From assembly GCA_035934015.1 (NCBI GenBank), contig DASYYH010000003.1:124001-188000 (forward strand): DNA of 64,000 nucleotides, in the 5' to 3' direction. Both the position numbers and the translations under genes were made by a program. The notes under the pieces are model-generated. The model did no database searches. It saw only the letters and a list, made by a program, of their open reading frames with translations, and was not told where the DNA came from. The stretch is from Candidatus Acidiferrales bacterium. Lineage in GTDB: Bacteria > Acidobacteriota > Terriglobia > Acidiferrales > UBA7541. This document shows positions 1 through 8,337 of the stretch, piece after piece. Position 1 is the stretch's first letter. Every line of letters begins with the position of its first letter.

Positions 1-145
1 ATGCACCCCGCAGCGTTATTCTGGCATCTAATTGATTGGTACTTTTGGACTTCACACATTTATTCTTTGCGTTTGCAACCGCCGGCTGAATTTGTCGCCC
101 CAGCAGGATTGTGGCTTCGAGCCAGCAACCCAATGAGGAGGGTTC

Positions 146-388
146 ATGCAAGTACTTGACGCGGGACAGACCGTCCGCCATTCGCAATACGGCGTGGGAA
201 CCGTGACGGAATCGGATGTGGAACGCACCACGGTGGAATTCGACGATCACGGAATGAAAAAGTTCGTTACGAGCATTTGGTCCGCGGAAGTTGTCGGTGA
301 AATCGCCGGACGCCCGACGCGGCCGAAGCGCCGTCGCCGCAGCACGAAAGCGACAAAAGCCGCCGCTGCAAAAGCAGCGAAAAACTAA
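146..388 (+). CDS. Small SH3-like (UvrD-tail/CarD-like) protein with Lys/Arg-rich tail
   Basis: 80 residues. Residues 9-40 carry the pattern VRHSQYGVGTV...VEFDDHGMKKF, which resembles the small beta-barrel at the C-terminus of UvrD/PcrA helicases and in CarD-like proteins that bind RNA polymerase or nucleic acid. From residue 57 the protein is almost entirely Lys, Arg and Ala, as expected for a nucleic-acid-binding tail. The ATG follows an AGGAGG ribosome site with a 5-nt gap. It appears monocistronic and is followed by a strong hairpin terminator. The fold assignment is by motif resemblance only; the role is inferred as DNA- or polymerase-associated. Confidence 0.7.
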   Translation: MQVLDAGQTVRHSQYGVGTVTESDVERTTVEFDDHGMKKFVTSIWSAEVVGEIAGRPTRPKRRRRSTKATKAAAAKAAKN

Positions 389-484
389 GTCCGCAGAAAA
401 TCAGCATTCGCAAGACGGAAGTTTCGCTGCGGTGCAAGCAAAGCGCGCCGTGGTTTTCGTACATCAGCGCGAAGCAAATTAAAA

Positions 485-539
485 AAAACGCCTCGCTTTG
501 GCACCTCTCGATGAAGAGAAGGCCGCCGCGAGGCGTTTT
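485..539. terminator. Bidirectional intrinsic terminator
   Basis: Perfect 11-bp inverted repeat, AAAACGCCTCG at 485-495 and CGAGGCGTTTT at 529-539, with A and T tracts outside the arms. It lies between two convergent genes (the small SH3-like gene and the PEP-CTERM gene), so it can serve both strands. The loop is long (33 nt). Confidence 0.75.
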
Positions 540-603
540 TTTCGCGCGAGCCACAGTCAGTCCCCGCTGACGCCAGGCCTGCGCGCAAAGGCCGCGTTAT
601 CGT

Positions 604-1353
604 TCAGGATTGAGCAAAGCGCCGACGAACGAACGGCGCGAGACCCAGCAAGCCGGTGCCAAGAAGCAGCAACGAAGACGGCTCAGGCGTGGCGCCATTC
701 GGCGGGATGGTTGCACCGAACGAGCCCGAGCCCACAGAGCTGAACGCGCCCGGCGGATCGCCAGGCTCGCCGGAAATGTTGGCGAGCGTGCACGGGCCAG
801 TGACGGATGAATTGCATGACAGCGGCGCGAGCAAAATGCTAAAGCCCGCCGTTCCCGAGCCTATGTAAGAAGAGAGGGCGCCGGAACTGGTATACGCCGC
901 GTTCCCGACCAGCGAAACCCCTGAAGCGCCTTCAACGACGTCGAGCCAACTAATCGTGCCGGAGACGCTGCCAGTGAACCCGGTTATGCCCCCACTGAAG
1001 CCATCGGCGGCTCCAGAGAGGCTCCAGGTATCCACCATGCTCGGAGACTCGCTCAAAAAAGACGCGGTCAATGAATCGGCGCTGAGAGAATAGCTGCCAC
1101 CAAAACCCAAAGCGCTCACTGAGCCGGTAACGGCACCCGGGGCTGTGCAAGTCACGCTGGTGCTAAACGGGCATCCGCCGATGTCCACGGAAAGACCGCC
1201 CGTGCCACCGGTGCTGGTGAAGACAATGCCATTCGGGCTGGTGCTTGCACCCAAGCTTACCGATGTGATCAGGCCCTGCGCGTTTGCCGAAAGAGCGAAC
1301 AAAGCCACCGCTGCAATAAGTGTCGCAAAAAATGTGCCTGTTTTGTGTGCCAT
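604..1353 (-). CDS. PEP-CTERM sorting domain protein
   Basis: 249 residues. There is an N-terminal signal peptide (about residues 1-26, ending SANAQG). The middle is Gly/Ser/Thr-rich and low in charge, and the C-terminus is a textbook PEP-CTERM signal: PEPSS at about residue 223, a hydrophobic helix, then RRR. Proteins of this type are exported and processed by an exosortase at the cell envelope, usually in bacteria making extracellular polysaccharide. No exosortase gene is present in the window. The central region matches no enzyme I recognise. The gene is transcribed towards the terminator at 485-539. Confidence 0.85.
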   Translation of the reverse strand: MAHKTGTFFATLIAAVALFALSANAQGLITSVSLGASTSPNGIVFTSTGGTGGLSVDIGGCPFSTSVTCTAPGAVTGSVSALGFGGSYSLSADSLTASFLSESPSMVDTWSLSGAADGFSGGITGFTGSVSGTISWLDVVEGASGVSLVGNAAYTSSGALSSYIGSGTAGFSILLAPLSCNSSVTGPCTLANISGEPGDPPGAFSSVGSGSFGATIPPNGATPEPSSLLLLGTGLLGLAPFVRRRFAQS

Positions 1354-2281
1354 CTCGAGCCCCTTTGCCTTTTTTGGCTACGTCTTTTTTCTTCCGCGGA
1401 AACTTAGGCACACCGCAATGCGCCTGTTTCCGAGCGGAGAGCGGAACTTGCCTCTCCTCAAAATCCCGTGTTTTGAGCTTCAGGCAGGAGGAATCCCCAC
1501 CGCTGCCCCTAGTCCAGCAAACCCAAGGAAGATCGCACAATGCATGTCAGCAATAGGGCGATCTCAAAAACTTAAGCAATATTCGGGAAGAAGTGTCTCG
1601 AAAGAAGCGTCCCACACACCCCCAACTGCACGACGCGCGCAACGCCTCTTTCGGCACAACTCTCAATATGCCGACGCCGGAAGTACACGGCGATGCACCT
1701 TTTTTGAGCATGCGCCGTGCCGGGAATGGCCTAATTGACGAGCATAAAGCCGAACTATTGCTCAATTATCACCGGACTGCCGCTGAACAATTAAATGGTT
1801 ATGCGTTAGTACAATACGGAGATATATGGACGTGCTGGATGCATTGCTGGAGATGGTAAACATTGCAAATGCACGACAATCTCGCGTGGCGCACTAGCAC
1901 AAACCAGACTGCCTCATGACATATGCAAATACATTCACATCCAGACAATAGAGTTGCGCATTGGCCTCGCAGACGCCCTCTACGCGCTTTGCGCGTAGGC
2001 CTGGATGGTACTTTTGGCGTCAATCCGGCTGGCAACTCCACGACCTAACGTGCAGAAGGCAAAGAAAATGATGGCTATCGGGGCAAAGTCCCGGAGGTCA
2101 AGCAGGTACCTCGGTACTAAAGAAAATGAGCCCGTTAGCCCAGTGCCTACCCCGGGGCGGCGGCCTATGCTTACGGGCGTGCGAAGTTGCCTCTGGGCAG
2201 AGTGTAACCCGCAGGCAACTGGGCATTTGAGTCGGCGCTGGCGACCGACGCTTGAACAAAAATGCAATTAAGGAACGATCC
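1354..2281. other. 928-bp intergenic region, no convincing gene
   Basis: Open frames in both strands have no Shine-Dalgarno site and unlikely composition. The stretch around 1740-1870 is clearly more AT-rich than its surroundings. From 1938 on it contains several inverted repeats and may be a long leader for the PilZ gene at 2282. The left part is upstream of the PEP-CTERM gene and should hold its promoter, which I could not pinpoint. Confidence 0.5.
1938..2007 (+). other. Predicted structured RNA element
   Basis: A nested pair of stems: outer CATCCAG (1938-1944) with CTGGATG (2001-2007), and an inner perfect 8-bp stem CTACGCGC (1980-1987) / GCGCGTAG (1991-1998) closed by a TTT loop. GGCC segments between them could pair as well. 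It does not match a riboswitch consensus I know. It could be a small RNA or part of the leader of the PilZ gene 270 nt downstream. Confidence 0.35.
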
Positions 2282-3322
2282 ATGAACACGCGGATGGTGC
2301 GGCTCTTCCAATTTACTAGCGCGCAGGCTGAAACGGCGAGGCCCAAGGTGAACGCTGCGCACACGCCGGCGTCCAAAAAGGTGGAAGCGAAAGCGGCCAG
2401 CGATTTTCACGCGAAGTCGGGGGTGGCAACGCTGGTTGAGGAAATGCCTCCCCAGCAACCCACGCGGGTGCGCACTGCGGAACAAACATCGAATTCGAGC
2501 GGCACGATTTCCAGAACGCCAGCCGCAAAAACGGAACGGCGGCACCGCAGGCGCGTTAAAATTTCGGCGCCCGTGCGCGTGCGGCAAGTGAACTGCGCGC
2601 ACGGATCGGATTGCGACGTGACGATGACGATTGACGTCTCGCGCGAGGGCGTGCTCTTTGAAAGCGCGCGCGCTTCGTACACGCGCGGACAGGAAGTCGC
2701 GGTGGTCTTCCCCTACCGCCCGGTGCCGGGGGAAAAGCCTGTCGAGCAGCGCGGGCAGGTGGTGCGTGTGGCGCGGGCAAGCGAAAAACGCTATAGCGTG
2801 GCCGTGGCGTTTATTGAGGGCGAGCCAACGTATGAGCTTGTGGATTCACTCGGAAGGCCCTTCGCAAACGAGGCGGTGCGGCTGAAAACGCCGCAGGCAC
2901 ATGCGAACACGCAGCACGAAAAACAACTGATCGTGCTGGTGGACGCGGACGAACGCCAGCGGCGAATGCTGCGCGCGGAATTGGAAATGCAGGAGTATGC
3001 GGTGGCGGATATGGAAGAGCCAAATTCGGCAATGTCCGTTTTGCGGCACCGCACACCGGCAGCGATTATCTGCGAGTCGGAAAATTTTCCGGGAACGCAC
3101 CACGTCCACGGAGAGATGTCCGGCTACGATTTCTGCGTGGTGGTACGGCGCAACGCGCGATTCGTGCGCGTGCCCATTATTCTGACGACGCGGACTGGGC
3201 AACCCAGCGATTTTTCGACGGCGCACGCGCTGGGCGCGACGGTGTGCGTGGCGAAACCCTATGAAATGGAGCGTTTTGTAAATCTCCTGCGCATGCTAGC
3301 GCCGGCGCATGCGGTCAGCTAA
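2282..3322 (+). CDS. PilZ domain plus degenerate receiver domain protein
   Basis: 346 residues from the ATG preceded by AAGGA; an upstream in-frame ATG at 2252 has no ribosome site. Residues 1-83 are a low-complexity linker. Residues 84-185 form a PilZ domain with the c-di-GMP-binding RRHRRR motif (86-91) and DVSREG (118-123). Residues 214-340 form a CheY-like receiver: acidic D221/D223, switch Thr302 and Lys325 are kept, but the phospho-acceptor position is Glu265 (sequence IICESENFPG). That suggests a receiver that is not phosphorylated or is permanently 'on'. It probably joins c-di-GMP sensing to protein-protein interaction. A second PilZ gene follows 47 nt downstream. Confidence 0.85.
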   Translation: MNTRMVRLFQFTSAQAETARPKVNAAHTPASKKVEAKAASDFHAKSGVATLVEEMPPQQPTRVRTAEQTSNSSGTISRTPAAKTERRHRRRVKISAPVRVRQVNCAHGSDCDVTMTIDVSREGVLFESARASYTRGQEVAVVFPYRPVPGEKPVEQRGQVVRVARASEKRYSVAVAFIEGEPTYELVDSLGRPFANEAVRLKTPQAHANTQHEKQLIVLVDADERQRRMLRAELEMQEYAVADMEEPNSAMSVLRHRTPAAIICESENFPGTHHVHGEMSGYDFCVVVRRNARFVRVPIILTTRTGQPSDFSTAHALGATVCVAKPYEMERFVNLLRMLAPAHAVS

Positions 3323-3369
3323 ACGATCTTGAGCAGCCTGGGGATTTATTTTACTTGGGAGAAATGAAC

Positions 3370-3729
3370 ATGGCTCTCTCATTCGTAAGGAAAAGGAAAA
3401 AACGGCGGCATCCCCGCGCCTTGTTCCGGCAGTCGCTTCTGGTGGCGTGGCAAGGCGCCGGGCGGCGGGACGCTAACCGCGTGCGCAATATTTGCCTCGG
3501 CGGAATTTATATCTCGACGCGCGATCCGGCGGAAGTGGGAACGAGTCTGCAATTGTTTTTCGATACGCCGGAGGGCGAAGTGCAGGCGCGGGCTGTGGTG
3601 CGCAGCATGCATCTGGGCCGCGGAATGGGAGTCGAATTTCTCGGCATGAATTTGCACGCGCGACGGCGGCTTTATCAACTGATGAAAAGGCTCTTGGAAA
3701 CGGACCATCAAGAGGCCCTGGCCAGCTAG
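3370..3729 (+). CDS. Single-domain PilZ protein
   Basis: 119 residues, essentially one PilZ domain. The N-terminus is very basic (RKRKKRRHPR), supplying the RxxxR part of the c-di-GMP site at residues 12-16. The second motif is NICLGG (40-45) where the consensus has D/NxSxxG, so the Ser is Cys. The ATG at 3370 lies 8 nt after GGGAG; the ATG at 3364 is too close to that site. It sits 47 nt after the PilZ-receiver gene on the same strand and is likely co-transcribed with it. Binding of c-di-GMP is plausible but weakened by the Ser-to-Cys change. Confidence 0.8.
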   Translation: MALSFVRKRKKRRHPRALFRQSLLVAWQGAGRRDANRVRNICLGGIYISTRDPAEVGTSLQLFFDTPEGEVQARAVVRSMHLGRGMGVEFLGMNLHARRRLYQLMKRLLETDHQEALAS

Positions 3730-4067
3730 CGCGGAAAAAGAAAACAGGGCCGCAATGGAGACTCACGAGCGGCGCAAGGCTCTATCGGGCCGAGCGCCGC
3801 CTTTTTGGGCCTGAACGCTTCAGGTCGCGACTCCGCCGTGCAACCCGCGGCGCAAAACGCAGCATCGCAGCCCACATTTAGCACGGGATGGGATTTTCGC
3901 GGATCTCAGGGCGCTGCAATTTGCGTGTTTCGCTCCTTGCCGCCGCGCCGCGCATACGTATAATGCTAAAGCCAATTCAGTGCGAGCCGTTTCCGTCTGA
4001 ATCGGGGCAGAAGCGAATCCGAAAGAGCCGCAGCGATCGCGCGGCGCAGGACCCGGAGGAACACGGA
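3730..4067 (+). other. 338-bp intergenic region with one promoter
   Basis: No gene seen. The only clear signal is the sigma-70-like promoter at 3937-3964 serving the lipoprotein gene at 4068, leaving a leader of about 95 nt. Confidence 0.5.
3937..3964 (+). promoter_or_regulatory. Sigma-70-type promoter of the beta-propeller lipoprotein gene
   Basis: TTGCCG at 3937-3942 and a perfect TATAAT at 3959-3964, separated by 16 nt. The predicted start of transcription is near 3971. Confidence 0.55.
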
Positions 4068-6161
4068 ATGGGGGAAAGCGTGGTCAAAAAAGGCATCGTG
4101 CGCGGAGCGATTCTGGCGCTGTGCCTGGTCCTATGGGGCTGCGGCGGGAACCCCAATCCGGTGCCGACGATTGTGCAGATGTCTCCGGCGTCCGTGCCGG
4201 CCGGATACGGGCAATTCACGCTTTCGATTTCCGGCACAAATGTGAACGGCGGAACGAACGTTGATTTCGGCGCGGACGTGCTGACGCCGACCGGCGTGCT
4301 GGTGGAACCATGCCCATCCGGCACGAATTGCCTGGTGACGCTGCTGGTTACGGTCCCCCCTGGGGACGTGAACACGGCAGGCCCGGTGCAGGTGAACGTT
4401 TCGACGAATTCCGTGAATTCGCAGAACGCGACGTTCGGTGTGACCTCGCCGCAAATCCTGACGGCGGCGCCGCTGGCGGTGACAGCGGGCGCGGCGAGCT
4501 TTCCACTGACGCTGACGGTGATGAACGTGGCGCCCAGCGTCGTTGTGCAAATGGGCGCGGCGAGCAAGACGAATCCGCCGATCGTGCCCAACGGACCTGT
4601 GACGTGCAACATCGTGACCGCCTGCTCGATTACGGTGAGCATTCCGGCGTCCATGGTGGCGACGGCGGGAACGGTTCCCGTGACGGTGGAGAATCCGCTG
4701 GCACTCGGCGGAGGAACGGCGACAACGAGTTTGCTCGTTACTCCGGCGGGAAGCTCAGGACAATATCCCATTGCGCAATCGGCGAGCGGCGGCACGCCGG
4801 GAAATGCGCCGAGCACGCATTCATCCGTGTCGGACGGCGGCGTGTTTGTGGCGTTTGATTCGACGGCAACGAATCTGGTGAGCGGCGCGACGAATGGGCT
4901 TTCGCAAGTTTATTTGCAGCAGAATTGTGCGGGGGCTGGCGCCGGATGCAAGCCGCAACTGACGCTGATTTCGGCGGGGGCGGGCGGGCCGGGAGCCGGA
5001 GGACTTGTTGGCAGCGACCGGCCGGCGATTTCGCCGGATGGGCGGTTTGTCGTTTTCGAAAGCGACGATACGAACCTGGTCTCCGGCGCGACGCAGCCGG
5101 TGGAACAAATCTATCTCTACGACACGTGCAACAACATTTTCGGCGCGGTACAGGGCTGCAAGCCGGTGCTGACGCTGGTCAGCGCGGCGAGCGGCGGCGC
5201 GGCGGGAAATGCGCCGAGCACGAATCCTTCGATCAGCTCGTTTGGATTTTTTATCGCGTTTCAATCGTCGGCGACGAATCTGATTTCGAGTTCCGTGCCG
5301 GGCACGCCGCAGATTTATCTCTACCAGAGCTGCAATGGAGCAAATGGTGCGGTGAGCGGCTGCACGGCGGGGCTGCAATTATTTTCGACGGATGCAACAG
5401 GCGCGGCGGGCGACAACAATTCGACGGCGCCTTCGATTGATCCGCTGGGAATCGCCGTGGCGTTCGATTCGCTGGCCGACCACATCACGCCGGGAGTTCT
5501 GGCGAATGGCGCGCAGCAGGTGTATGTGCGCTCGACGTGCATCGAAGGCGAACCGTTTATGCAAGCGCCGTGCGTTCCGATGACCGTTCTTGTCTCGGGC
5601 GACGCAGGCAATAAGCCGGGCACGAGCGACAGCGTGACGCCCGCGGCCACGGACGAAACAGGAATCTTCGTAGCGTATGCGACAAGCGCGGGGAATTTGC
5701 TGCCGAAGCCCTCGGCGAATCAGCAGATTCTCGGCGTGAATGTGTGCCTGAATCTGCCAGCGACGATTGGGTGCGCGCCTTCGGGGAATTTTCTGCTTTC
5801 CGTGGACGCGAATGGAAATCCGGGGAACGGCAACAGCTCGAATCCGGCGGTGTCGGAAACGGAGACGGTGTTTACGTCGCTCGCGCCGCTGCTCACGGGC
5901 GTCGCGGGACAGCAAGTTTACGCCTTGAATATTTGCCTGCCGCCAGCATCGTGCCCAGCGACGACCACGCTGATTTCCGCGGATGCGAATGGCAATGCCC
6001 TCACGGGCGATTTCGGCGTGGCGGGCGGCGGAGGGTATGCGACATTTTCGACGACGGGAAGCGCCTCTGCGCCGGGCACGGGCGAAATTTTCCTGGCTGC
6101 GCCGCCGTCATTCAATCTGGCCGGAGGCGTAGCGGCGAAAGGCAACCTGCCGCACTACTAG
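4068..6161 (+). CDS. Beta-propeller (PD40/TolB-like) lipoprotein with N-terminal IPT/Ig-like domains
   Basis: 697 residues from the ATG 7 nt after GGAGGA. A lipoprotein signal peptide ends in LWGC, with Cys25 as the lipidated residue. Two Ig/IPT-like beta domains follow (about 30-220; PTIVQMSPASVPAG opens the first). The rest is made of at least five imperfect repeats of about 70-80 residues with the pattern GNAPST..S...G.FVAF.S.ATNLV.G....QIYLY..C, typical of WD40-like PD40 propellers. Each blade ends in a segment with paired cysteines. Expected at the cell surface or in the periplasm as a binding scaffold; the ligand cannot be read from the sequence. Confidence 0.8.
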   Translation: MGESVVKKGIVRGAILALCLVLWGCGGNPNPVPTIVQMSPASVPAGYGQFTLSISGTNVNGGTNVDFGADVLTPTGVLVEPCPSGTNCLVTLLVTVPPGDVNTAGPVQVNVSTNSVNSQNATFGVTSPQILTAAPLAVTAGAASFPLTLTVMNVAPSVVVQMGAASKTNPPIVPNGPVTCNIVTACSITVSIPASMVATAGTVPVTVENPLALGGGTATTSLLVTPAGSSGQYPIAQSASGGTPGNAPSTHSSVSDGGVFVAFDSTATNLVSGATNGLSQVYLQQNCAGAGAGCKPQLTLISAGAGGPGAGGLVGSDRPAISPDGRFVVFESDDTNLVSGATQPVEQIYLYDTCNNIFGAVQGCKPVLTLVSAASGGAAGNAPSTNPSISSFGFFIAFQSSATNLISSSVPGTPQIYLYQSCNGANGAVSGCTAGLQLFSTDATGAAGDNNSTAPSIDPLGIAVAFDSLADHITPGVLANGAQQVYVRSTCIEGEPFMQAPCVPMTVLVSGDAGNKPGTSDSVTPAATDETGIFVAYATSAGNLLPKPSANQQILGVNVCLNLPATIGCAPSGNFLLSVDANGNPGNGNSSNPAVSETETVFTSLAPLLTGVAGQQVYALNICLPPASCPATTTLISADANGNALTGDFGVAGGGGYATFSTTGSASAPGTGEIFLAAPPSFNLAGGVAAKGNLPHY

Positions 6162-6285
6162 CGCCGCAATGTGACGCCGCGCAGAAAGCCTCGCGCGGCG
6201 AGCAATTCCCTGCCCTTGGCTGCGCACGTTGGTGTGCGGACCAAGCTCCTGTGACAGGCTTCGCGATGTGGCGGATCGCCCGCCC

Positions 6286-6305
6286 GGGCGGGGCAAGCCC
6301 CGCCC
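6286..6305. terminator. GC-rich hairpin after the lipoprotein gene
   Basis: Perfect 9-bp stem GGGCGGGGC / GCCCCGCCC with an AA loop, 125 nt after the lipoprotein stop. There is no T tract, so it may be a dispersed GC-rich palindromic repeat and not a true terminator. Confidence 0.35.
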
Positions 6306-6455
6306 CTACGAGAAAAGCGATATACGCAAGGAGCAAAGGATGGGCCGTGCGCGGAACGCAAAAAACGCGCGAAATGTGGCGATTAGAAATGGCGCGAGGG
6401 TTTGTTTTCTATGAGTTACGGGCGATTCTAATTTCATGCCTCTGGCGATTAGAGT

Positions 6456-7748
6456 TCACAAAGTTTGCGCGGGCGCGGATTTGGGGACGCGCAGAATCAG
6501 CAGGACGCAAAGGACTGCGGCGGCAGCGATGCAAACCATTCCGGAGGCGAACGAGCCAGTGCGCGTGCTCAGATAGCCGAGCAAATACGGAGCGGCGAAG
6601 CCGGCGACGGACGCGACGGCGTTGATGAGTCCGACGGAAGCGGCCGCGGCGGAACGGCTGAGCAGAGACGTCGGCAAGGCCCAGAACGTGGGAAGAAACG
6701 CGTTGCTGCAAGCGATGAGAGTGAAGAAGAAAACGATCACGGGCAGCGGGCGAAAATTGGCGACGATGCCCAGCGCTCCCACCGCAGCGATGAGCATCGG
6801 AATGGCGCAGTGCCAGCGGCGCTCCATGCGCCTGTCGGAATGCCCGCCATTCAGGACCATGGCCGCGAACATCGCGAGATACGGAATCATGCCGACGAGG
6901 CCGACGCCGACGTCGGAGAGCGACGATTGGCGCTTCAGCATGGTGGGAAACCAGAAATAAAATCCGTAGGCGACAAAATAGTTGAGAAACGCGCCGGCCG
7001 CCAAAAGCAAAACGACGGAAGAGCGCAGCGCTTGCATGACGGGCATGGCGTGGTGAGTCTCGAGGCGCTCAGTTTCGAGTTTTTGTTCGATCCACTGCCG
7101 GCCGACGGGAGCGAGCCAGTGGGCTTCGTGCGGGCGGTCGTGGAGATAAAAATATGCGACGGCGCCGAGAATGACCGCGGGCGCTCCTTCGAGAATGAAA
7201 AGCCAGCGCCATCCCTGCAAACCGAAAAATGAATGGCCGACAATCCAGCCCGCGAGCGGCGAAGCCAGCGCCTGAGAGATCGGAATCGCGGACATGAAAT
7301 AGCCGGTGGCTTTGCCACGGTCTTCGCGGCTGAACCAATGGCTGAAGTAGACAATGACGCCGGGGAAAAAGGCGGCTTCGGCGGCGCCGAGCAGCAGACG
7401 CGCGGCGTAAAGCTGCGGCGCGTTGTGCACCAGTCCCGTGAGCGCAGTGAGCGAACCCCAGGAGATCATCACCGCGGCGATGAGGCGACGGGCGCTCCAA
7501 TGTTCGACGAGCATGGCGCCGGGGATTTGCAGCGCGACGTAGCTAAGGAAGAAAATGCCGGCGCCGAGGCCGAAGACGCGGTCGCTGAAGCCGAGGTCGC
7601 TGGTCATGCCGAGGGCGGCGTAGGCGACGCTGGTGCGGTCCACGTAATTGACGATGTAGAGAGCGAATAGGAATGGCAGCAGATGCGCGGCAATCTGGCG
7701 GCGAGTGCGGCTGGCGATGCCTGCGGAAGATGAGTTGGCTATGTGCAA
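6456..7748 (-). CDS. MFS transporter, anion:cation symporter (ACS)-like
   Basis: 430 residues with twelve predicted membrane helices. The first helix region reads LFALYIVNYVDRTSVAYA, the hallmark of the ACS branch of the major facilitator superfamily, which moves organic anions such as hexuronates, tartrate or phthalate. The loop FSREDRGKATGYF after helix 4 also fits. The start is a TTG; no ATG occurs before the first helix. It stands alone, so the substrate cannot be inferred from neighbours. Confidence 0.85.
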   Translation of the reverse strand: MHIANSSSAGIASRTRRQIAAHLLPFLFALYIVNYVDRTSVAYAALGMTSDLGFSDRVFGLGAGIFFLSYVALQIPGAMLVEHWSARRLIAAVMISWGSLTALTGLVHNAPQLYAARLLLGAAEAAFFPGVIVYFSHWFSREDRGKATGYFMSAIPISQALASPLAGWIVGHSFFGLQGWRWLFILEGAPAVILGAVAYFYLHDRPHEAHWLAPVGRQWIEQKLETERLETHHAMPVMQALRSSVVLLLAAGAFLNYFVAYGFYFWFPTMLKRQSSLSDVGVGLVGMIPYLAMFAAMVLNGGHSDRRMERRWHCAIPMLIAAVGALGIVANFRPLPVIVFFFTLIACSNAFLPTFWALPTSLLSRSAAAASVGLINAVASVAGFAAPYLLGYLSTRTGSFASGMVCIAAAAVLCVLLILRVPKSAPAQTL

Positions 7749-8337
7749 AGAAAAAGTCCCTCGCGAAGCCAGTTAACAGCCAAAGCAAAAGCAGGTCCCC
7801 GCCGCGGCGGGCAAGCTCGCCCAGGCGAGCAGGCCTCACCACCATTCGCGCCTTTTTCACGTTTGCCGCTTGCCGCGGCCACGCGACCGGGTTCGGGATG
7901 ACAACCAAACGGCACTGGAGCGCGCGGCGGAGTGTAGCGGAAGGCGCTGACGTGTGACAAGTGATGAGTGGTGAGGAGGCGAAAACAGCGGTCAATGGCA
8001 GCCGCTAAACGGAGAAAGGCAACGCTTTGACTGCCCTCAGGGCAAGGCGGGACGAACACGAAATTCCTGAAGCAGAACGCACGGCGAAACGAACGTTTCG
8101 CGAACTCTTCTGTCGTTTGACAGTCGCGCTTGCTACCAGTACACTGCGACAATCCTGGGAGCGCTTTCTCACAGACCATTCCAAGTTGTGGATCGGGGTT
8201 AGCCGGTTTTTTTCAAAACAAAATGGCAACTCGGCGGCGAATTGCAGCGCCAAGAGATGCGACAACGCTGCCTCGCGGCCTGCCCAGGGGATGAAACAAG
8301 ATTTTCACGGGGACAAATCTTTATGACGGAGGGGCGC
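7749..8337. other. 589-bp intergenic region carrying dispersed repeats
   Basis: Divergent space between the MFS and methyltransferase genes. It holds a copy of the AAAAGCAGGTCC...GGGATGACA repeat (7787-7903) and a degenerate GTGACAAGTGATGAGTG stretch near 7953. No coding sequence with a ribosome site was seen. Confidence 0.5.
7787..7903. repeat. Dispersed intergenic repeat, family 1, copy A
   Basis: Begins AAAAGCAGGTCCCC and ends GGGTTCGGGATGACAA. Related copies with the same ends occur at 10831, 43247 and 47494, and a fragment at 19489. Confidence 0.6.

Noticed and set aside
1593-1859. 88-codon open frame in the region before the PilZ gene
   Set aside because: No ribosome site, no recognisable composition of a real protein.
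1981-2281. c-di-GMP riboswitch upstream of the PilZ gene
   Set aside because: Stems exist, but the conserved GEMM core and tetraloop-receptor sequences are not present in order.
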